The notes under the pieces were generated by a model. It saw only the letters and a list, made by a program, of their open reading frames with translations, had not been told where the DNA came from and did not search any database. From the NCBI GenBank assembly GCA_028717105.1, contig JAQUOM010000087.1, positions 1-6,667 on the forward strand: a stretch of 6,667 bases of DNA, written 5' to 3'. A program made the translations under genes and the position numbers. This stretch comes from Candidatus Omnitrophota bacterium (GTDB taxonomy: Bacteria; Omnitrophota; Gorgyraeia; Velamenicoccales; Velamenicoccaceae). The number at the start of each line of letters is the position of its first letter. Within the stretch, counting starts at the first letter, position 1. Shown piece by piece: positions 1-6,024 of this stretch.

Positions 1-915
1 CGGACTGTCATCATCGAAGAGATCAAGATGTACAAGGACCTGCCGCAGTTTCAGATCGCGGAGGTCTTCGATGAGATGCTTTGGCCCGGCCATCCTCTGG
101 GGCGTAATATCGCCGGTTCTATGGAGACGGTCGGGGCGATCAGCCGCCGGTCGCTGGTGGATTATCACGCCCGGTGGTATAACCCGGCAAATATCGTGAT
201 CGCCTGCGCCGGAAATCTGGACGAGGATTTGCTCGAGGAGCGCGTGAAAACAACATACGGCAGGCTTATAAAAATACCGGCCGGAAATTTCGAACCTTTT
301 GTTGCCCATCATCGCGGCCCTCAGATCAAGCTGGCCGCCAAGGACATCGAACAGACCCATCTTCAGATCGGTTTCCCTTCCATGGCCCGTGCGCACTGCG
401 ACCGGTTCGTCCAGGGGCTCATCCATGTGATTCTCGGCGGCAACATGTCGAGCCGCCTTTTTAACGAGGTCCGGGAAAAGAAGGGGCTGGCGTATGAGAT
501 CGCCACGCACGTCAAAAGGCTCAAGGATACGGGCGTCTTTTTCGTCCATGCGGGGATCGACAGCCGCAAGCTTGTGGAGGCCGCACGGGTGATCTTCCAG
601 GAGCTTGACAAGATGAGGAGCGAGAGGGTCCCGGCAGAGGAGTTGCGCCGCGCCAAGGATTTTCTTGTCGCCCAGTCGGAGATGGCCCTGGATGATACGA
701 TGGAACACATGCTCTGGATCGGAGATGCCCTGACAAATATGGGGTTTCTGCAGACGAAAGAGGAAATCCGGCGGCAGATCGAACGTGTCACAGCGGCTGA
801 TATTCGCCGTGTTGCCGAAGAGATCTTCTGCTGGCGCCGTCTGCATGTGGCCGGCGTAGGCCCCGGCATCAGCGCCTGCCAGGATCAGCTGTTTACGATG
901 GCGCAGAAGCTTTGA
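1..915 (+). CDS. M16 family zinc metallopeptidase, C-terminal part (5' end outside window)
   Basis: The frame is open from base 1, so the ATG at 28 is an internal methionine and the true start lies upstream. The 304 visible residues match the M16 (pitrilysin / processing-peptidase) family. The opening RTVIIEEIKMYKDLPQ is the segment carrying the third zinc ligand (the Glu of the EEI motif); the HxxEH motif must lie about 70 residues upstream and is not seen. The second, catalytically inactive M16 half follows, with the diagnostic GGNMSSRLF...EVREKKGLAY stretch from about fragment residue 146. About 100 residues of a typical 400-420 aa protein are missing. The family degrades peptides or clips proteins; in Gram-negative bacteria members may be cytoplasmic or periplasmic, and the signal-peptide region is not visible here. 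The gene ends in TGA just before a hairpin, so it probably closes a transcription unit. Family assignment is firm; substrate unknown. Confidence 0.95.
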   Translation, partial: RTVIIEEIKMYKDLPQFQIAEVFDEMLWPGHPLGRNIAGSMETVGAISRRSLVDYHARWYNPANIVIACAGNLDEDLLEERVKTTYGRLIKIPAGNFEPFVAHHRGPQIKLAAKDIEQTHLQIGFPSMARAHCDRFVQGLIHVILGGNMSSRLFNEVREKKGLAYEIATHVKRLKDTGVFFVHAGIDSRKLVEAARVIFQELDKMRSERVPAEELRRAKDFLVAQSEMALDDTMEHMLWIGDALTNMGFLQTKEEIRRQIERVTAADIRRVAEEIFCWRRLHVAGVGPGISACQDQLFTMAQKL

Positions 916-923
916 GAGAACAC

Positions 924-953
924 AGGAAGAGGGGCGTGCGCGGCCCTCTTCCT
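924..953 (+). terminator. Hairpin after the M16 gene, probable transcription terminator
   Basis: A perfect 10-bp inverted repeat (AGGAAGAGGG at 924-933 with CCCTCTTCCT at 944-953) surrounds a 10-nt loop and begins 8 nt after the peptidase stop codon. The tail is TAAAATCAATTT, so the usual run of T is weak; termination may be partial or factor-assisted. Its position between a stop codon and a new promoter favours a terminator role. Confidence 0.5.
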
Positions 954-962
954 AAAATCAAT

Positions 963-991
963 TTGACACGACTTTTGAGTTATGGTACAAA
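963..991 (+). promoter_or_regulatory. Sigma70-type promoter for the zinc-ribbon gene and rsfS
   Basis: A perfect -35 box TTGACA (963-968) is followed after 17 bp by TACAAA (986-991), a 4-of-6 match to the -10 consensus. The predicted start of transcription is near 998, giving a leader of about 165 nt before the ATG at 1166. No other good promoter is visible before rsfS, so both genes are probably transcribed from here. Confidence 0.55.
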
Positions 992-1017
992 GGAACAAGG
1001 CATAGTTATCCATTAAT

Positions 1018-1141
1018 CCCTTTGCCGGAATTCCACAGGCCTGTCCCGGATGAAGTCAGGACGAGCCTGGGAATCGGTTGTGCGAAGACCAACCAAGGCG
1101 GACAGGGGCGTCGCTCCGTAGGCCGGAAAGAAGCTTAAGGG
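1018..1141 (+). promoter_or_regulatory. Candidate structured RNA leader upstream of the zinc-ribbon gene
   Basis: This non-coding stretch lies between the promoter and the ribosome-binding site and contains nested complementary segments. An outer helix can form from CCCTT (1018-1022) with AAGGG (1137-1141), or CTTT and CCGG (1020-1028, one bulge) with CCGGAAAG (1123-1130). A second helix pairs CCTGTCC (1040-1046) with GGACAGG (1100-1106). Within it sit two small hairpins: CAGG/CCTG (1057-1060 with 1066-1069) and GGTTG/CAACC (1076-1080 with 1090-1094). The result is a closed multibranch fold, as in riboswitches and other cis-acting RNAs. I compared it from memory with SRP RNA, 6S RNA, RNase P, TPP, cyclic-di-GMP, fluoride and ZTP classes and recognised none. 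It could be a leader, a separate small RNA, or chance pairing in GC-rich DNA. Confidence 0.35.
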
Positions 1142-1165
1142 GCTCCATACAACAGGAGGCGGAAT

Positions 1166-1306
1166 ATGGAAGGTTATTGCGTCAAGTGTAAGTCAAAGAG
1201 GGAAATGAAAGACACCAAAGAGCAGACGATGAAGAACGGCCGCAAGGCGATGAAGGGAAAATGCGCCAATTGCGGTACATCCATGTTTAAGATCCTGGGC
1301 AAGTAA
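1166..1306 (+). CDS. Small zinc-ribbon protein, DUF5679-like
   Basis: A 46-codon gene beginning MEGYCVKCKSKREM and ending in TAA. Two Cys pairs, CVKC near the N-terminus and CANC about 25 residues later, form a likely four-cysteine zinc ribbon; the rest is strongly basic. The pattern YCVKCK...REM...MKNGRKAMKGKC matches my memory of the DUF5679 family of short bacterial proteins, whose function is unknown; nucleic-acid or ribosome binding would suit the charge but is inference. AGGAGG (1154-1159) sits 6 nt before the ATG, an ideal ribosome-binding site that fixes the start. The gene lies 39 nt before the rsfS start and probably shares its transcript. Its long, possibly structured leader suggests post-transcriptional control. 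Confidence 0.88.
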   Translation: MEGYCVKCKSKREMKDTKEQTMKNGRKAMKGKCANCGTSMFKILGK

Positions 1307-1333
1307 CTATCCTTTGAAACAGGCGCCTCAACA

Positions 1334-1348
1334 GGAGGTTCGAACATA
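1334..1348 (+). promoter_or_regulatory. Ribosome-binding site pointing to an ATA start codon for rsfS
   Basis: GGAGG (1334-1338) lies 7 nt before ATA (1346-1348). The flanking sequence CAACAGGAGG (1329-1338) is identical to that before the zinc-ribbon gene (1150-1159), where the same spacing region leads to ATG followed by GAA-type codons. No ATG, GTG or TTG occurs in this frame between the previous stop (1304) and the TTG at 1370. Confidence 0.7.
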
Positions 1349-1696
1349 GAAGCCAGAAAAAAGGCTCTCTTGGCGGCTCGGCTCGCTGAAGAGAGGAAAG
1401 CGGAAGATGTGGTCGTTCTCGATATGAGGAAGGTGGCAAACTTCTGCGATTATTTTGTCATCTGCAGCGCTGCCTCTCAAAGACGGGCCGCGGCGATCGC
1501 TGAACTCATTGAAGAAACGCTCGAGCAGCATGGCCTTGTGCTGCAATCGATCGAAGGCAAACGAGAAGGCGTGTGGATACTATTGGATTATTCCGATATA
1601 GTTATCCACATTTTTTTTAAAGATGTCCGTGACTACTATGCACTTGACAGATTGTGGGCGGACGCGAAACGAGTTGGCCGAGCCGTCCGTAAATAA
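1346..1696 (+). CDS. rsfS: Ribosome silencing factor RsfS (Iojap/RsfS family), probable AUA start
   Basis: RsfS binds ribosomal protein L14 on the 50S subunit and blocks 30S joining, lowering translation under starvation. The 116-residue reading has the whole family pattern: an N-terminal helix EARKKALLAARLAEERKAED, then VVVLDMR, the DYFVICSAASQRR segment, GVWILLDYSDIVIHIF, and the closing RDYYALDRLWADA. Starting at the in-frame TTG (1370) would remove 8 residues of the first helix and leave the ribosome-binding site 31 nt away, so ATA at 1346 is preferred. AUA initiation is rare; an assembly error in an original ATG is the main alternative. Near relatives are often followed by nadD or other cell-cycle genes, but here argS comes next after a repeat-filled gap. 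Function is secure; the start is the uncertain part. Confidence 0.93.
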   Translation: MEARKKALLAARLAEERKAEDVVVLDMRKVANFCDYFVICSAASQRRAAAIAELIEETLEQHGLVLQSIEGKREGVWILLDYSDIVIHIFFKDVRDYYALDRLWADAKRVGRAVRK

Positions 1697-1715
1697 CAGG
1701 CGCATCGGCTGAACT

Positions 1716-1805
1716 GATTTTGGAGCGAGACAAGGAACGAGGAGGCCGGCGTAGTCCAGGGACATGTGTCAGGACGAATGACGACGTCGCAGCCCAAAAA
1801 GCAAC
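1716..1805. repeat. Imperfect hairpin-forming intergenic element, left of two
   Basis: TTTTGG (1718-1723) pairs with CCAAAA (1794-1799), and GCGA (1725-1728) with TCGC (1787-1790). At the centre GTCC (1754-1757) faces GGAC (1772-1775) around the near-palindrome GACATGTGTC. The arms between are only partly complementary, as in old REP-like elements. The wording (TTTTGGAGCGAGA..., ACGAGGAGG..., GGACGAATGACGA...) resembles dispersed intergenic repeats I recall from deltaproteobacterial and related genomes; this recollection cannot be verified here. No coding signal is evident. Confidence 0.4.
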
Positions 1806-1832
1806 CGGCCCCATAAATTTCTAACAATAGAG

Positions 1833-1941
1833 GGGAAGCCCGCCTTTTGCCCGTCTGCGGCGTTGCTCCTCCTCGACGTACCACAGAGAGGGTACGCCAT
1901 GGTCGTTGCGCCTTGCATCCGGGCCAAAAATCGGGCTTCCC
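1833..1941. repeat. REP-like long hairpin element just upstream of argS
   Basis: A 109-bp imperfect palindrome. The ends are a perfect 10-bp inverted repeat, GGGAAGCCCG (1833-1842) and CGGGCTTCCC (1932-1941). Further in, TTTTG/CAAAA, CCCG/CGGG, TGC/GCA and GGCG/CGCC remain complementary, and the tip is CGTACC (1877-1882) with GGTACG (1891-1896) around an 8-nt loop. Such dispersed hairpins are typically intergenic. It covers the ATG at 1906, so an argS model starting there would translate the repeat. It might act as a transcript-end or stability element between rsfS and argS, or be a neutral mobile repeat. Confidence 0.6.
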
Positions 1942-1971
1942 ATGAGCCCATTATTTATGGATGGCTCGGCT

Positions 1972-3666
1972 ATGTTTCACGAGGTCGAAAAACAACTCCT
2001 ATCTCTTCTTAAAAGAAGCGTTACGGCCGTCTGCGGCGTTTCGTCTCTTGGTCACACCCCCGAACATATCCTGGACGCTGTCATTCTTGAGATCCCCAAG
2101 GAGAAATCCTTCGGGGATCTTTCTTGCAGTATCGCCATGAAACTTTCGGCGTCTCTGCGCCGGAAGCCTCACGACATCGCGGCTGCCATCGTTGAGAAAC
2201 TTAAGGTTTTGAGCCGCGAGGCAGCGGGTCCGGCGCTCTTCAAGGACATCGAGATCAAAGGCTCCGGATTCATCAATATTTTTCTGGCGGACCAGGTTTA
2301 TCAGGACCTTTTGCGTTCGGTCAATGAGGAAAAGGAGAATTTCGGCAAGACGGAGGAGGGGGGCAGCGGCCGTCTCCTTTTGGAATTCGTCAGCGCCAAT
2401 CCTACAGGCGCCCTCTCCATCGCGCATGCACGGCAGGCCGCCGTGGGGGACGCCTTGGCCAATGTCCTCGGCGCGGTGGGCTACGAGGTGACCCGGGAGT
2501 ATTATTTGAACGATGAAGGCAATCAGATCCGCATCCTGGGCCGTTCCATCTGGTTGCGCTATTGCGAGCAGAAAGGCGAGACGATCGACTTTCCCGAAGA
2601 CCACTATCAGGGGGATTATATCGGGGAGCTGGCCGCGGAACTCCTGGCAGATACCGCCATGCGCCGCAAGATCGACGGGATGTCAGGGGAAGTCCGGGAT
2701 TCCTTTCTCATGGAATACGGTACGCAAAGGATACTGGCTGTTATCCGCAGGGAACTGGACGATTTCGGCGTCTCTTTCGACGTCTGGTACAGCCAGAAGG
2801 TCCTCGGCGCATCGGGGAAGGTCGAAGAGGCCTTAAAGGAGTTGGAGGCCAAGGGGTATATTTATGGCTCCGAGGGGGCGGTCTGGTTCAAATCGACGGC
2901 CTTCGGCGACGACAAGGACAGGGTCGTGCGTAAATCCGACGGCGCTTATACGTATCTGACGCCGGACATCGCGTACCACAAGGATAAATTTCAGCGGGGG
3001 TTTGCGCATCTGGTTAACATCTGGGGGCCGGACCATCATGGTTATATTCCCCGCATGAAGGCGGCCATCCAGGCCCTGGGTCACGACAAAGAAGCGATGG
3101 ATGTCATCATCGTCCAGTTGGCGACATTGTTCCGCGGCGGCGTACCCGTGCCCATGTCGACGCGCAAGGGGCAGTATGTGACGTTAACGGAGCTTTTGGA
3201 AGAGGTCGGCCGCGATGCCGGACGGTTTTTCTTCTTGATGCGCAAGACCGACAGCCACCTTGATTTCGACCTGGAGCTGGCCAAGAAGCAGACGTCGGAG
3301 AACCCCGTCTACTACGTCCAGTACGCCCACGCCCGCATTTCCGGCATCTTGAACAGCGCTCCGCAGGGCGCCGCGGCTCAACCCGATCCGGCGCTGCTCC
3401 GTCAGGAGGAAGAAAAAGACCTGATGCGCGTTATTTTGGAATACCCGTTTTGCCTGCTCGTCTGCGCCAAGCAGCTGGATCCGTATTCTCTGACCGTTTA
3501 TCTGCAGTCCCTGGCTTCATCATTTCACCGATTTTACGACCGGCACAAAGTCCTGTCGGATGATGCCGCATTGACCGCCGCCCGTCTCTATCTCATTCGG
3601 GCCGTCAAGATTGTCCTGGCCAATGGCTTGAAGATGCTGGGCGTGACGGCCCCTGAGCGGATGTGA
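1972..3666 (+). CDS. argS: Arginyl-tRNA synthetase (class I)
   Basis: ArgRS attaches arginine to tRNA-Arg using ATP in the cytoplasm. With the ATG at 1972 the protein has 564 residues, the normal size. Visible parts in order: the N-terminal additional domain (ILEIPKEKSFGDLSCSIAMK near residue 40); the HIGH region ANPTGALSIAHARQ at 142-155, where the first His is replaced by Ser (SIAH); the YYLNDEGNQI segment; the WGPDHHGYIPR stretch; the KMSKS equivalent MSTRKG at 395-400; and the C-terminal DALR anticodon-binding domain, ending LANGLKMLGVTAPERM. The upstream ATG at 1906 lies inside a hairpin repeat and adds 22 unrelated residues, and ATGs at 1942 and 1957 lack a ribosome-binding site. GGATGG (1959-1964), 7 nt before 1972, is a weak but correctly placed site. 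The SIAH variant occurs, as I recall, in several uncultured lineages and is not a sign of inactivation. Confidence 0.95.
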   Translation: MFHEVEKQLLSLLKRSVTAVCGVSSLGHTPEHILDAVILEIPKEKSFGDLSCSIAMKLSASLRRKPHDIAAAIVEKLKVLSREAAGPALFKDIEIKGSGFINIFLADQVYQDLLRSVNEEKENFGKTEEGGSGRLLLEFVSANPTGALSIAHARQAAVGDALANVLGAVGYEVTREYYLNDEGNQIRILGRSIWLRYCEQKGETIDFPEDHYQGDYIGELAAELLADTAMRRKIDGMSGEVRDSFLMEYGTQRILAVIRRELDDFGVSFDVWYSQKVLGASGKVEEALKELEAKGYIYGSEGAVWFKSTAFGDDKDRVVRKSDGAYTYLTPDIAYHKDKFQRGFAHLVNIWGPDHHGYIPRMKAAIQALGHDKEAMDVIIVQLATLFRGGVPVPMSTRKGQYVTLTELLEEVGRDAGRFFFLMRKTDSHLDFDLELAKKQTSENPVYYVQYAHARISGILNSAPQGAAAQPDPALLRQEEEKDLMRVILEYPFCLLVCAKQLDPYSLTVYLQSLASSFHRFYDRHKVLSDDAALTAARLYLIRAVKIVLANGLKMLGVTAPERM

Positions 3667-3775
3667 AGAAGGGCAGGCCCGTTTTTCACTCTGAGGCATA
3701 CCTGGACCTATTTTGAGGTTGCCGAAGAGTCTTTTTGAATCAATCCTTGGCGCATTCATCCTCCAGGCTTTCCCT

Positions 3776-3834
3776 GAGGTGTTTTTATGGCGGGCCGGAA
3801 GATATTCCCTCATCTTGTTTTAGAAACTTTTTGA
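3776..3834 (+). CDS. 15-codon leader ORF abutting recJ
   Basis: GAGGTG (3776-3781) provides a good ribosome-binding site 7 nt (counted from GAGG) before an ATG at 3787. The ORF (3787-3834) encodes MAGRKIFPHLVLETF and stops at TGA 3832-3834, directly followed by the recJ ATG at 3835 in the same frame. recJ itself has no recognisable site just before its ATG. The arrangement suggests that ribosomes load at the leader and restart on recJ. Alternatives are a stop created by mutation or sequencing error in a longer recJ, or a chance ORF. The leader peptide resembles nothing I know. Confidence 0.4.
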
Positions 3835-5529
3835 ATGATGCAAAAGACCTGGAAGATCAAAGAACCTGATATTTCTCTCAAAAGCCGGCTCGCCGGGGAT
3901 TTGTCCACGAACGGCCTTTTCGCGCAAATCCTGATTAACCGTGGTTTGACCGATAAGATGTCGGTCGAGAGCTTTTTGCGGGTAGGCCTGTGCGATCTTT
4001 GCGATCCGTTCCTGATGGCAGGGATGAAGGCGGCCGTGGGGCGGCTGAAGAGCGCGATCGCCGGGAAGGAAAAAATTTTCATCGCGACGGATTTTGACGT
4101 CGACGGCGTGACATCCTGTACGATCCTGGAGAGTGAATTGCGGCGGCTAGGCCTGCCTGTTGCGCACTACCTTCCTCACAGAGTCCGTGACGGTTACGGT
4201 CTGAATTCTGAAGCCGTCGAAGAGGCCGTTTCTTTCGATGCGTCTGTTTTTATCGCCCTCGATTGCGGCATCACGGCTTTTGATGAAGCAAAGGCCTTAA
4301 AGGAGAAGGGCATTGATGTCATGATCGTGGACCATCATGAGCCGCCTGCCGAAGGCCTGCCGCCGGCCGTGGCGATCCTTAATCCGAAACAGCCTCATTG
4401 CCGTTATCCTTTTAAAGACCTGGCGAGTGTCGGCCTGGTTTATAAGCTGATCCAGGCATTGTCTTCGGGAGACGAGCGGGAATATCTGGATCTTGTGGCC
4501 CTTGGGACCGTCGCGGATGTCGTTCCTTTGCTGGGAGAAAACAGGATTTTTGTCAAACACGGCCTGGATACCCTGAATAATACCAAGCGACGCGGGTTAA
4601 GTACGCTGATGGAGGTCGCCGGCCTTAACGTTAAAGAGAAAAAGCTTTCGACGCATTCCATCAGTTTCGTGCTCGCGCCGCGCTTGAATGCCAGCGGCCG
4701 CATCGATTCAGCCCATGTTTCCCTGGATCTGCTTTTGACGCAGGACAGCCGGGAGGCCCAACGCCTGGCGCAGTCTTTGAACGGCCACAACCGCATGCGT
4801 CAGAAGATCGAGGAAAAGGTTTTTCAGGAGGCGATGGACATGGTTGAACGGGACGTGGATTTCGACGAGGATTTCATCATCGTTCTTTCTCATGAGGACT
4901 GGCATCCCGGCGTCGTGGGGATCGTGGCCTCCAGGATCGTCGACCGTTATTACCGTCCTGCCGTGATCATCTCCCTGCAGGATGAGATCGGGCGGGGATC
5001 GGCGCGGTCGGTCCATAATTTCCATATCTATGAGGCGTTGGCGCAATGCGAGGCGTTCTTGAAAGAGTATGGCGGGCATAAATACGCCGCAGGCCTTTCC
5101 ATCGACCGCAGGCATATCGGGGAATTCAAGGCCTTGCTTAACGATATTGCCAAAAAATCCCTCGGCAAGGAACGCCTGGCCCCGGTTTTAGATATCGATG
5201 CCCAGATCCCTTTGTCCCTGATCAATAGGGAACTCTTGCGCCAGATCGACCTCTTGAGCCCTTATGGTGAGGCCAACCGCAGGCCGGTCTTCGCCAGCTT
5301 GAACCTTTTGGTCAAGAGCAAGCCCGTCCTGGTCGGAAGAAATTCGATTAAATTCTGGGTGAGCGACGGCGAAGCGACATTTGAGGCGATTGGTTTCGGT
5401 TTGGGGGATTTTCTGGGCCTGGTGAGTGCTTCTCCCCGCGTGGACGCAGCCTATTGCCTGGGATGGGACGAGTGGAATCCGCACACGCCGGTCCAATTGG
5501 AGCTGAAAGATATCCGCCCGCCTCGTTAG
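3835..5529 (+). CDS. recJ: Single-stranded-DNA-specific exonuclease RecJ
   Basis: RecJ degrades single-stranded DNA 5' to 3' in recombination, mismatch and base-excision repair, using Mn2+ or Mg2+. The 564-residue protein is full length. It shows the family start KTWKIKEP and QILINRGL; motif I DFDVDG at 86-91; LDCG at 142-145; the DHH motif at 166-168; ALGTVADVVPLLG from 222; the HPGVVGIVASRI segment at 357; the DHHA1 motif GGHKYAAG at 413-420; and a C-terminal OB domain with LLSPYGEANRRPVF and a final LELKDIRPPR. All metal-binding signatures appear intact. ATG 3835 and ATG 3838 are adjacent; either gives the usual N-terminus. No ribosome-binding site precedes them, but a translated leader ORF ends at 3834, so translation is probably coupled. 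It follows argS by 168 nt and converges on rpmB, from which it is separated by a terminator. Confidence 0.97.
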   Translation: MMQKTWKIKEPDISLKSRLAGDLSTNGLFAQILINRGLTDKMSVESFLRVGLCDLCDPFLMAGMKAAVGRLKSAIAGKEKIFIATDFDVDGVTSCTILESELRRLGLPVAHYLPHRVRDGYGLNSEAVEEAVSFDASVFIALDCGITAFDEAKALKEKGIDVMIVDHHEPPAEGLPPAVAILNPKQPHCRYPFKDLASVGLVYKLIQALSSGDEREYLDLVALGTVADVVPLLGENRIFVKHGLDTLNNTKRRGLSTLMEVAGLNVKEKKLSTHSISFVLAPRLNASGRIDSAHVSLDLLLTQDSREAQRLAQSLNGHNRMRQKIEEKVFQEAMDMVERDVDFDEDFIIVLSHEDWHPGVVGIVASRIVDRYYRPAVIISLQDEIGRGSARSVHNFHIYEALAQCEAFLKEYGGHKYAAGLSIDRRHIGEFKALLNDIAKKSLGKERLAPVLDIDAQIPLSLINRELLRQIDLLSPYGEANRRPVFASLNLLVKSKPVLVGRNSIKFWVSDGEATFEAIGFGLGDFLGLVSASPRVDAAYCLGWDEWNPHTPVQLELKDIRPPR

Positions 5530-5577
5530 GAAAGGGACGCGTACCAGAGGGATTCTTGCAGGATCGGTAGAACCGTA

Positions 5578-5613
5578 AATAAAAATGACCACATTACTGT
5601 GGTCATTTTTATT
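5578..5613. terminator. Bidirectional intrinsic terminator between recJ and rpmB
   Basis: A perfect 15-bp inverted repeat: AATAAAAATGACCAC (5578-5592) and GTGGTCATTTTTATT (5599-5613), with a 6-nt loop. The GC-rich core is flanked by A5 on one side and T5 on the other, so each strand has a stem followed by a U run. It lies 48 nt past the recJ stop and 33 nt past the rpmB stop, the classic position for two convergent genes. Confidence 0.93.
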
Positions 5614-5646
5614 GTTCATCCGCGTTATCTGTTTATAGAATTTGTG

Positions 5647-5880
5647 CTATCTGGCTTTTTTGACTTTTCCGGCCTTCAGGCATTTGGCGCAGACGTAAGC
5701 GGTCGTGATCCGGCCCCGGGTATCGACGATCTTGACCCTGTGGACATTCGGTTTGAACGTCCTTCTGGAGCGGCCCGTGATCTTGCGGCCGGCGCCGCCC
5801 TTGATCCTGGCCATACCGCGCCTGGCCGTGTGTCCGCCGATAACTTTATGTTTTTCGCAAACGATACATACTTTTGACAT
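5647..5880 (-). CDS. rpmB: Ribosomal protein bL28, zinc-binding form with a basic insertion
   Basis: bL28 is a 50S subunit protein. The 77-residue product begins MSKVCIVCEK and holds CIVC at 5-8 and CAKC at 64-67, the four ligands of the zinc-binding (C+) form. The family core RRTFKPNVHRVKI lies at 39-51. Between the first Cys pair and this core there are about 10 more residues than in common L28 proteins, a Gly/Lys/Arg-rich segment around KGGAGRKITGRS; similar insertions occur, as I recall, in some PVC-related lineages. GAGG on the minus strand (plus-strand 5886-5889) sits 5 nt before the ATG and sets the start. The gene has its own consensus promoter and a roughly 140-nt leader. A distant zinc-free paralogue may exist elsewhere in the genome, as in many bacteria. 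Confidence 0.93.
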   Translation of the reverse strand: MSKVCIVCEKHKVIGGHTARRGMARIKGGAGRKITGRSRRTFKPNVHRVKIVDTRGRITTAYVCAKCLKAGKVKKAR

Positions 5881-6024
5881 AGCGACCTCTTGTTGAGAAT
5901 GTTTTAACCGGTAGAATCAGCTTTTCCCGCACGCTCATCGCATTCGTCGCGGGATCCCGTTTTATGTCTTGCCTTTTGGTGCGGGATGATCTGCGTCATC
6001 AGAGAGCGATGACTTTTTCAACGC
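5881..6024 (-). promoter_or_regulatory. Long, potentially structured 5' leader of rpmB
   Basis: From the predicted transcription start near 6024 to the rpmB ATG there are about 140 untranslated nt, long for a ribosomal protein gene. The extreme 5' end nearly coincides with GAGAGCG/CGCTCTC (plus-strand 6022-6028 with 6002-6008). Downstream lie GATGA/TCATC (5996-6000 with 5985-5989), CCCGCAC/GTGCGGG (5979-5985 with 5926-5932) and the palindrome CGGGATCCCG (5950-5959). Several pairings compete, as expected for a control element such as autogenous regulation by L28, but no known leader class is recognised. Confidence 0.35.

Noticed and set aside
363..869. 168-codon minus-strand open frame antisense to the M16 gene
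   Set aside because: Ser/Arg-rich translation typical of a shadow of GC-rich coding sequence; no supporting signals.
1050..1121. 23-codon ORF MKSGRAWESVVRRPTKADRG... within the structured leader
   Set aside because: No ribosome-binding site before its ATG, and it overlaps predicted helices; probably accidental.
1602..1610. Perfect DnaA-box consensus TTATCCACA, with a similar TTATCCATT at 1006
   Set aside because: The first encodes the conserved VIH of RsfS, there is no cluster of boxes and no AT-rich unwinding region, so an origin is not supported.
1906..1971. Longer argS start at ATG 1906, and ATGs at 1942 and 1957
   Set aside because: The 1906 start lies inside the hairpin repeat, none has a ribosome-binding site, and the added residues do not resemble ArgRS.
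1999..2604. 201-codon minus-strand open frame
   Set aside because: It lies wholly antisense to argS, matches no family, and has no promoter or ribosome-binding site.
3669..3683. GGGCAGGCCC followed by TTTTT just after argS
   Set aside because: Only a 3-4 bp stem with a tiny loop is possible, too weak to call a terminator.
3695..3823. About 41 open codons between argS and recJ (frame through 3698)
   Set aside because: No standard start with a ribosome-binding site, T-rich third positions unlike neighbouring genes, and no recognisable product.
5599..5877. 92-codon plus-strand open frame across rpmB
   Set aside because: It begins inside the terminator hairpin and is antisense to a clear L28 gene.
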